18,309 bases of DNA from Baffinella frigidus (Eukaryota > Cryptophyceae > Cryptomonadales > Baffinellaceae), in contig MU646375.1 in assembly GCA_026770585.1 (NCBI GenBank), forward strand, positions 773,130 to 791,438. The letters are read 5' to 3'. This document shows, piece by piece, positions 1 through 9,300 of the stretch. A model generated the notes under the pieces. The model was given only the letters and a program-made list of their open reading frames with translations. It was not told the origin of the DNA and searched no databases. The translations under genes and the position numbers were made by a program. Within the stretch, counting starts at the first letter, position 1; the number at the start of each line of letters is the position of its first letter.

Positions 1-316
1 CCCCAAACCCCAAACCCCAAACCCCAAACCCCAAACCCCAAACCCCAAACCCCAAACCCCAAACCCCAAGGCCAACCTTCAAACCCTAAATCCCGCACCC
101 CACACCCCAAACCTCAGGCCCCCCCCCACCCAACCCCCAAACCCCGAACCCCAAACCCCTCATCCCGCACCCAAAACCCCAGCCCCCAAACTCAATCTCC
201 AAACCCTCAATCCCAAACCCCACCCCTAAACTCCAACCTCAACATCAAACCCCACACCCCACACCCCAAGTCCCGAACCCCACGCCCCAGCCCCCACATC
301 ACAACCCCCCCTGCAG
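1..316 (+). repeat. Telomere-like heptamer array in upstream intron
   Basis: Positions 1-69 are nearly perfect tandem CCCCAAA units, and the rest to about 310 decays into related C-rich/AAA heptamers. The strand is CCCCAAA (TTTGGGG on the other strand), one base from the CCCTAAA repeat of plants and many algae. It ends at the exon 1 acceptor (CTGCAG, 311-316), so it is best read as intron sequence, although a position near a chromosome end is possible. Confidence 0.8.
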
Positions 317-387
317 GCCCGCGAACATCTTCCGGGTGGTGGGAAAGCTGAACGAGGGGGGCTTCGACTACATCCTCATCGACTTCG
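317..387 (+). CDS. Exon 1: kinase catalytic-loop end and DFG motif
   Basis: The exon follows a CTGCAG acceptor and ends before GT at 388. It encodes PANIFRVV followed by GKLNEGGFDYILIDF, and the DFG glycine is completed by the next exon (phase 1). PAN matches the end of the kinase catalytic loop (HRDxKPxN) and DF(G) the magnesium-binding motif. The stretch between them is about ten residues longer than usual. The HRD part must lie in an exon upstream of the window. Confidence 0.8.
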
Positions 388-3300
388 GTCAGATTCCTCT
401 CATTTGCCAGCACACCTTTCACTCGAGGCTGATGAAGGAGCATTTCTTAAATGTGGTTATTGAAATGTGTAACAGTCACGGGCAGCTTTGGTCACTACAC
501 AGCGGGCTGCAAAGTGATTTTCGGCCCAAGTCGGGCCGCGTTTTCGTTACCTTATCCGTAGGAACAGCCCCATGTCCCTACGGGTTGCTTACCGTAGGGT
601 CCAAGGTCCTATCGCTAAAAGGTTGTTCAAAATCTCTCCGAAGTAAACTGTGTGGCGTGACTCCCGGATGTCCGGGAGTTGCGTGACCAAGCGAGCTTAT
701 CCATGCTAAGATTACTGCACACCGCTAAACCTGTCCACTCGAGGCTAGAAATGGGACCATTTCAAAACGGAATTCCGCCAGCTACGTGACCATGCATGCC
801 TGTGACTGATCCTGGATTTGATGACCCCACATTTGAAATAGTCCCATTTGTATCCTCGAGTGGGAAAAGAAATCCCGGCTTTGAAATAGTCCCTTTTCTG
901 TCCTCAAGTAGTCCCTGCTGGTACTCTAACGATGCTCTCACGATACATGACGGTATCCTAACCACAGTTTAGATACCTAAACCATTGCACAACCCTGTTC
1001 TTGTGGGGCACACCTGTGAAAGGTATGCTGATGGGCCTCGCCTGGAGTGACTGGCTGCCGATTGCAAACCTGCATTGTTCACCGTGCATCTTCACCGTTC
1101 ACCGCAAGAGCCGATGAGGATATCTTTGCCGACTTGAGAGATGTTGGTTCTTATTTTTGAACGAACTAAATATCCAGTGGTCATAGGACTGCCGAATGGA
1201 GTCAGGGTCTGGTCCCACACGCTCTTAGATCCTGGCGCCAGGATCCAAGAAAGTTCCCATTTCTTTCTATCAGTCTTCAGACAACCTGTTTAGCAAAATC
1301 CTTTGTACAACAAAGTCGACCCTTGCTGACTAAAATTTAAACCCCTACCCCTCAGGGGTGTCGGTGGGCTTCGAAGCGGAGGAGGCGGAGGAGGCGCCCG
1401 CCGCGTCGCTGGTGTCTCTCGACACGGTCGGCGGCATGCGCATCGGCGGCACCCCCGCCTTCATGCCGCCGGAGCAGTTCCAGGTATTGCCGGTTGGCCA
1501 ACGTGAGTGTGTATCGGCCGTGAGTGTGTTTGGCGTGAGTGTGTTTCGTCGGCAGAAGGGCAATCAATTGATCTCTGTGTCGTTGCAGGGAGGGAAGCTG
1601 ACGGAGGCCTGCGACCTCTGGAGCCTTGGCGTCGCCCTCTTCATGCTCCTCAAGAACGACCTGCCCTTCCACCTCCCCAAAGGCGCCCCCAACACCTTCT
1701 GGAGCAACGTGATCGGCAACCCTAATGAGGTGCGGCCGCCTCCTCGTATGGGGTGGCGAAGCGGTGCATGTGAAATGTTTCAGCAATCCCTTATAAGCTC
1801 CGATTCGATGCGATGCGATGCGATTTGGCACAATGCAAGTGCCCTGCGTGTGGCACTGATGCACGGTCGTTGCGGGTTTGAGGGTTCCTCGCCTCGAGGG
1901 GAACCAAGAAAGAGAAGAACGGGATTCCGCCCCGACTATGGGCCCCTCGCCGCTGCGCGGTGTTTGTGTGTGTGCGTGTGAGGGGGGTGCAGTGGCCAGT
2001 TGACTGGAAGCACAAGTGGCTATGGGTGGTTGTGTGAAGCGCAAAGCGGGTGTCTGGGGGGCCCAGGCATCCCCGTCGGTGCTGGACGAGGAAGGTTCGA
2101 GCATCTCGGTGGTGATGGCGGAGGTGGTGTCCAAGTCCATGAAGAAGCGCCCGGGCCGAGCGCTTCGAGAACGCTGCAAGGATGCGCGCCGCGCTCATGC
2201 ACGTCCAGGTGATGAGAGCGAGAGAGAGTGAGAGAAAGAGAGAGTGAGAGAGAGAAAGAGAGAGGTTGAGAAAGAGAGAGAGAGAGACAGGGGAGGGGAG
2301 GGGGGCAGAGAAAGAAAGAAAGAAAGAGGAAGATAAAGCGCGTCTGGTACTAGTCCGGACGAGAACCCGGACGCGTCTGGTACTAGTCTGGACGCGCAGG
2401 TGGACCGAGTGTGTGCTGGGGAATGGATGGACACGGATGTGTGCAGGGGATTAGGGTTGAGGGATTAGATGGCGTACAGGGGGGGGTCCAGGGTGGTTCG
2501 ATGATCCTGTCCTGATCTGATGAGCTCATCAGAGGAGCTGGGCGTGCTGACTTCTTGACTCTTGAAAATGGCACTTCCTCCTCGGCAGTGGAGCTTTGTG
2601 GTGCCGGGTTGATGTTCGGGATTTGATGTCTGCTGTTCAGAGTTCGGAGTTCGGAGCCAAAGTGCGAGAGAGGAGATGGATTTTGGCTGGCAAAATTACA
2701 CCTCCGCAAGATTCATTATAAACTGGCACTGTGAAGCTCACGACCCGCGCCCCTAAAACCTAACCCCTACTCTATCTCTGCCCCTGAGCGCAGGTGCAGC
2801 AGGGGCAGACGTGCTACCACATCATGCTTTCGTACCGCGTCAGCACCGACTCCGACGTGGTCTGAAACTCTCGACCCTCAACCCTGAACCCTAAACCGTG
2901 AAATCTCAAACCTGAACCCTCACTCCCTAACCCCGGTCCATAAACCCTGCACCCTAAACCCTAAACTCCAAACCCCTGAATCCTCACCCTTGAATCTTGA
3001 ACTCTGAATCAGGTGTACGAGCTCTACAAGGCGCTGAACAACGCCGTGACGCCAGGAGGGGTCCGCGTGAAAGTGTACCTCGACAGATTCTTGCTGATTG
3101 ACGCCAAGGACTGGCAGCAGGGCTTCTCGGAGGGGCTCAGGAGCTCACTGATCTTCATGCCCGTTCTGTCCTCGGGGTACCTGGGGCCTCTAGCGGGCGT
3201 GGACGTGAGCGACGGCGCGCGCAACGTGGGGAAGAGGAGGCTCGCGGGCGACGAGAGTGACCTCCAGGTTAAGCCGCGTCACGATTTTTTACACACCGGC

Positions 3301-6300
3301 ACTGTCAAGTACGCGCCCCGCGCCCCGCGCCCTTAACGCGTAACCCACCTGGTTTGCGTGGCGCAGGACAATGTGCTGCTGGAGCTGCTACTCGCGAAAG
3401 CACTCACGGAGGGAAAGGTTGCGCGCACCCGCGAGGACAAAGCAATGCTCCAGGACATCTTCCCCGTGATCGTCGGGGACCGGCTCGACGACGGCGGCAT
3501 GTCGGACTTCTTTGCCGACGGCAACAGCGGTAACGTTGCTGCTGTGGGGGTACCTGTAGTTCCGACCATCCTCGAGGGTTGATTTAGTACTACCGGAGGG
3601 GAAGAGGGGAGAGTCAGGCTAGGCTAACAACGCACGCATCACCCTTGCAAGAGACGGCAACAACGGCACGTCTGCTTAGCAACCCGAGATTTCGAAGCAC
3701 CCTGTCGCTATGTGGGAGTCTGCTTCGGATGCACAAAGAAAAGTTTTCACCCGCAAGGATGCTTTTTGCGGAGGGCCGATTTAAGGATACAGTCGAAGGC
3801 AAGAGTGAGGCTATGATAGGAGGAATGTGGCTTATAATGGTCCACCACCAGATCGTGGAAGCTGCGGCGGCAAGTTCCCGCAGATGGCGTCCCCGGCGAC
3901 CAGCAAGGTACACTCTCTCTGTCTCTGTCTCTCTCTCTGTCTCTCTGTCTCGTTTTCTGTCTCTCTCTCTCTCTCTCTCCCTCTCTCTGTCTGTCTGTCT
4001 CTCTCTCTCTCTTTCGCTCTCTCTATCTCCCCCTCTCTGTCTGTCTCTCTCTCTCTCTCTCTTTCGCTCTCTCTATCTCCCCCTCTCTAACTCTCTCTCT
4101 TTCTTTCGCTCTCTCTATCTCCCCCTCTCTAACTCTCTCTCTCTCTCGCGCGCGCGCGCGCTCGCTCTCTCACTATGCCTCTCCTTCACCAGGCCGCCAC
4201 ACTCTTCCTCGTCAAGGAAAACGTGAGCAGCGGTGGGAACTGCTCGGTCTCTGAGACGGTGGCGCAAGTCATGAAGTTCCAGTCGGTCGTCCTGTCCAAG
4301 AGCGCGATCACCGAAGAGCAACGCGCGCTCCTCTTCTCCCTTTCGCAAACGCTCCAAGCTGCCAAGGTGCTTTGCCGCCTCAAGTTCCTTCGACGAAACT
4401 GCTGCAGCGTCGAATCGATTCGACTCTTTCGAGGGGAAGCATTGTAGGTCCCTTAGGTTTAAGATTTTGGGTGAACAGATTTAGGATGTGGTGTGAAGGA
4501 TATTCTTCACCTCCAACATAGCCCGAATCCTTGTGCTTTCGTGGAAGAACAGCAGAACTCAAAACAGGGTGACCCACAGATTTTCTCCTGGTCCAACGCT
4601 GTCTGGTGGTGGTCGTGCCCTTGCTGTTTTTTTCCGAGATAGTGAGAATAGCTTTACAATTCTCCCGAAGCAGCAGATACTCACCCAACGCTGCTCAGAC
4701 CTCTAAAACAGTCCAGGAATTTTGGTGAGTAAAGCACGCGCTCTGGTGCAAAATAATTTCCCAAAAGATTGTTTTGCCATGTCTGGCAAATAACAAATTG
4801 TGAATCTCAGCTATGTCCTATCCCCGCTTGTTTGAGTCTTTCTAAATTCTTTATTGTCACAAACGATTGGAACTTATTCTAGAGCAAGCATTCTACTACC
4901 CCTTTGCAGCCGCCTATCATTCTGCACGACGTTTTTAAACTATACAGAGAGTCCGTGTACACGAAATCTTGTGGTGTAGAACACTTGTGGACCCCATGAA
5001 ACCCTGTGTTAGGTAATTATAGCTTCGATATGAGGTCTTGAGCAGCCTCGGGTCTTTTTACTTCCTCCCTTGCATGGGTAGAAACGATTCGAGCTTCAGC
5101 ATTGAAGCTCCTTGAGGGGGATGGCACTGTGAGCCTCGGTGCTTGCTGAGGTCGAGGCCCATAACCTGCAGGCGGATCTGGAGGCGCTCAAGGGCATGCA
5201 GCCAGCGCCCGGCGCGGAGGAGGTGCAGGTGGCAAGCAAGGCGGTGGTCGCAGCGCGGAGCGAGCTGCACGGCAAGACGCTGGCGTTTCGGATCGAGAAG
5301 GAGGCGCACCGCATCCTCAAGGTGGTGGACCAGGCGACGGGCGCGCACGACGCGGCTCAGGCGGCGGGGGAACGTGGTGCTTGCACGCGACTGGTGGAGC
5401 GGGTGCGGGAGGCGGTCGAGGAGCACGCCTCGGCGCTGCACGAGGCTCCGATCGCCCCGGACGATTTCGAGGCCCATTTCGCCATCTTCCAGCAGACGCA
5501 GGAGGCCCTATACAGCGTCGCTGCTCAAAAGGTGGAACGTCCGTCCCGAGGCGGCTTCCCTGTTGAGTGCTTAAGACGCATCGTTGTATGTGCTGAGGCC
5601 CCTGGTCACGTGGCAGGTGGCTCGCGCAAGCCTCGTCGACGAGGGCGCCGGCAGCCTCACTGCGTCTCTCAAGTTGGAGGGCGCCAAGCTTATGAAGCAG
5701 AACCAGGCGCGCTTTGCCGAGGAGAAGGGGAAGGAGCAGGCGGACGTGGCCGAGCGTCATAGGGCGGGCCCGGCGTTTGCGAGCCTCGTGGATGCCGTGC
5801 TCAGCGGGAGCGTGCTCGGGGTGCGGTTCCATCTCATCGATCAGAAGGCGGACGGTGGCGCACCGGACGCGGAGGGCAACTGCCCGCTGCACCTGGCGTG
5901 CTGCGGCGCGCACACGGAGGTGGTGCGCTGCTTGCTCAGCCGCAAGGTGGACTGCAATGCGTTGGACGCACGTGGGCGATCAGGCCTGCACCTCTGCGCT
6001 TTGAGTGATGCCCGTGGCGCCGCCCACGCGATCGTGAGTGGCGGTGGCGCCAACAAGGAGCTCAAGGACGCCGACGGGCGCACGGCGGCGTCGATCGCCG
6101 TCGATTTGGGGCACGCCGAGGTGGCGGCCATGTGCCACGGCGGCGTGGCGGGGCCTTCCAGTCAAGCAGCGCAGGAGTACCAGGAGACAGTGGAAAAATT
6201 CCTGCGGGATACGCTCGGCGACGGGGGCAGCGCGCAGGCGCAGCGAGAGGTGCAGATCTGGGAGCTGGCGCAGCGCCAGGAGACACTGCGGACGAAGGAG

Positions 6301-9300
6301 GAGAGCGCGGTGAAGGAGAAGCGGTACGACGACGCGGAGAACCTCTCGCAGCAGATCACCGCCACGTCTGACAAGATCCTGCATACCCAAAGGTTCGCTG
6401 CTCGACCCTCTTGCCCGTAGGACATGAGGGTTGAGTCTAAGCGGATGCAGCTCGCCCGTGGGTCTGCTCAACAACTGAGAATTGTCACAAACCTCCTCGT
6501 CCGTTGAGCCTCCACGTCCAAGCTTTTTTCTTGCCGTATCGCACCGGGTACATCCTCACCCGTGCACGCTGGCGGCAGGGAGGTTGCGGAGCACTCAGAC
6601 AGGGTCGCCCGGTCCCTCTCGGAATTCGAGGACCTTCTCGGGAGGGGGAGGGGCATGCTGGAGGTGCTAGCCCACAGCATGGAGGAGAAGCAAGCCTCGC
6701 TGAGCGGGTCGGTCGTGCGGTCGTACGCCCCCCTCAAGCTGCTCAAGAAGCAGGACACCACTGTCCGGGAGGCGCTGCAGCGCCTTGATGGCGCCGCGCA
6801 GCACTTCCCGCGTGCCGCGATCTCCGACCCAGTCGCGAACCTCCGCGAGTGGTTTGCGACGCGGGGTGTGCGCGCGGCTGAGGCGTGCGTCGAGGAGCTA
6901 ATCCGCGGCCCAGCCGAGGAGGAGGAGGCGCTGGAGCCACTGGAGGCGGCGGCGGCGGCACGTGCTACGGCGTCGCTGCGCGGGAGCGCCCCCGAGTGGT
7001 TTTCAGCCGCGGTCCTCATTGAGGAGAGCGCGCTGGTGGAGGAGCTGCTCGCGGGGGTGGCGGGCACCGTCCTTGCCAGCATGCCGCAGGTGCGCGTGCG
7101 CAACCAGGACAAGCGTGACGCGCTCCTGGAGCGGATGGAGGAAGCCTGGCGCGAGCTCGGGGCCACAGTCGCGGCAGAGGCCGCGCGCGGCACCACGCTC
7201 GAGGCCCTCGCCAGCTGCGTGGCGGTTGCCGTGGATGAGTTCGCGCGGCGGGCCGGGCAGCTGGCTGCTGGCACGGTCGCGGCGGGCTTTGTTGAGCAGT
7301 TGCGCAGCCGGGGTAGGCAGGCGAGACTCCCCCGTCTCTGACTCTTGACTCATCATGTCGTTGCCTGGTATCCCGTCTGACCGCTTTAGTCACCGTTCTG
7401 GCGCGAACAGAACGAAGGCGGTTCAGTGAAGTGTGGTGGGTAAAGTGAGTGTCATCTTTGCAGGCGGTGGAGGCGCAGCGCGAGGCGGCGGTGCGGCAGG
7501 CGGTGGAGGAGGGGTTGACGCGGACCTTGGGGGCAATCCAGGCGCTCCCGTGCAACACCGCGCAATCATTCTTAGCCGACGTGGACAGGGCCAGGGACGC
7601 AGGGACCGAGCGCCTGGGCAGGGAGCTGGAGGTTCTAGGGGGAGTTGAGAAGGTGGAGGTGGCGAGGGGCGTCGCGAAGTTGGTCGCAGCAGTGGAGCGA
7701 GGAAGGGAGGGAGCAGCGTTGCGCAACTTGGAGAGGGTCGCCGCGCTCAACGACGACTGCAAGGCATTGGTTGAGGGGTTCGCGGCGGTGTTCTCGGAGG
7801 GGTTGCTCGAGGATCCGGCTGGCAGCAGGCAGACGCTGGATCACACGAAGCAGGAAGCAGAGCGGCAGCTGCGGGGCCTGACCTCGCTCGAGCCGGTCGT
7901 CCGACAGCACCTCCGAGCCTTGGACGAGGCGATGGGCCCGGTGCTTGAGTCTAAGGCGGAGGCGTGGGTGCGTGCACAGTTCGACATGGCCGGCCACCAA
8001 CTCGGAGCGGATGTCGAGGCAGTGATCGCCCGTGGAGACTCACTCGAAGATCTCTCGGAATGCGTGAACCGCGCCACCTCAGCTTTCCAGCAGCGGCTCG
8101 AGGCGCTGGCTCCGGGCTCTGTTGCGGCAGGCTGCATCGAGCAGCTCTGCGCGCAGGGGCGGCTCAAGATGGAGGCGCAGCGCGAGGCAGCAGTGCGGCG
8201 AGCGGTGGAGGAGGGGGGGATGCGGACCCTGGGGGCGATCGAGGCGCTCCCGTGCAACACTGCGGATCTCTTCGGCCTGGATTTCGATCGCGCTCGGGAT
8301 GCTGGGAGCCAGCAGCTGGGGGAGGCCCTGGAGGGGCTGGGAGGCGTTGCAAAGGGCGCGGTGGAGCAGAGCGTTGGCGAATTCGTGCGAACGGTGGATG
8401 GGGCGAGAGAGGGAGCCGTCACGAGGAACATGAAGCAGCTGGCTGGCATCGAGACGGCCTGCACGGGCGAGGTGGCGGCAGCTGTGGCGAGGATGGAGGC
8501 CGTGTCGATCGAAGATCCGCGGCAGATACGCGCGGCGCTGGAGCAGGAGCAGGAGATTGTCGTGGAGAAGCTGCGGAGCATGACGGCAGTCAAGGCTATT
8601 GCGCAGCAGCACTCGAAGCACGTGGTGGAGGCAGCTCAAGGGATCCTGGCATCCAAGATCAAGGAGTGGGTACAGGACCAGAGTGACTCGACCGTGACGG
8701 AGTTCAACTTGGCTGCTGGAAAGCTGCCGGTGGCGTTTCCTGCAGACTTCGACGCTGCCTACCAGGAGCTTCTTGGGAGCGTGAGCGCGGGTCTACAAGG
8801 GCGGCTGCGCGCCGACGGGGCTGACGCGGAGGCTGAGGCTGCGTGCCTCGCTGCGTGCGCCCGTGCGGCCGAGGCGATCAGGAAGGCGATGGTGGCGCTC
8901 AACGCCGAGAAGCTGGCGGCCACAGACGATCAGATGAAGTCGAGTGTGGCTCTCTTTGGTGCGAAGCTGGCCCTGCTCCCAGCGAGCGACCCTGTGGAGA
9001 CGTCGCGCTTGAGCGAGGAGGAGGTGGATGCAACAATGCGCAGCTTTCGGGAGGCGGTGCCGATCGAGGTCAAGTGCGAAGAGCTGCAGGTCGCGCTCGA
9101 GCGCACCGCCGCCACGTTCTGTGAGGGCCGCACTCGAGCGTGGGCGAATCAGCGGGTGAATCCTACGGCGGCAGACTTCGACACACGCGTGGCGGCGCTG
9201 TCGGTAATGGCCGAGGCAGAATTCAGTGCCGCGCTGGATGAGAAGTTGAGGGAAAGTGTGGGGGTGTTCGAGAAGGAGCTGGAGGCGAAGGGAGTGCCGG

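Noticed and set aside
1-70. True chromosome end (telomere)
   Set aside because: The repeat is short, quickly decays and runs into an intron of a gene transcribed away from it with the kinase N-lobe still required upstream; an interstitial array fits better.
1352-2179. 275-codon open frame on the - strand
   Set aside because: It lies over the kinase exons and their introns, has low-complexity His/Pro/Ser-rich content and no family pattern; it is the antisense shadow of GC-rich exons.
3645-4226. Serine/leucine-rich open frame across the CT tract
   Set aside because: Most of it is translation of a CT microsatellite, and it reads through the exon 8 donor in another frame.
4367-5150. Intergenic region with a promoter for a second gene
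   Set aside because: No in-frame ATG opens the next block before about 5196, exon phases match across the gap, and no promoter or polyadenylation signal stands out. Not excluded, only less likely.
7016-8639. Long - strand open frames over the helical-repeat exons
   Set aside because: GC-rich third positions of the + strand exons create long antisense frames; these are Ser/Arg/Ala-rich with no recognisable motif, while the + frame shows clear repeats.
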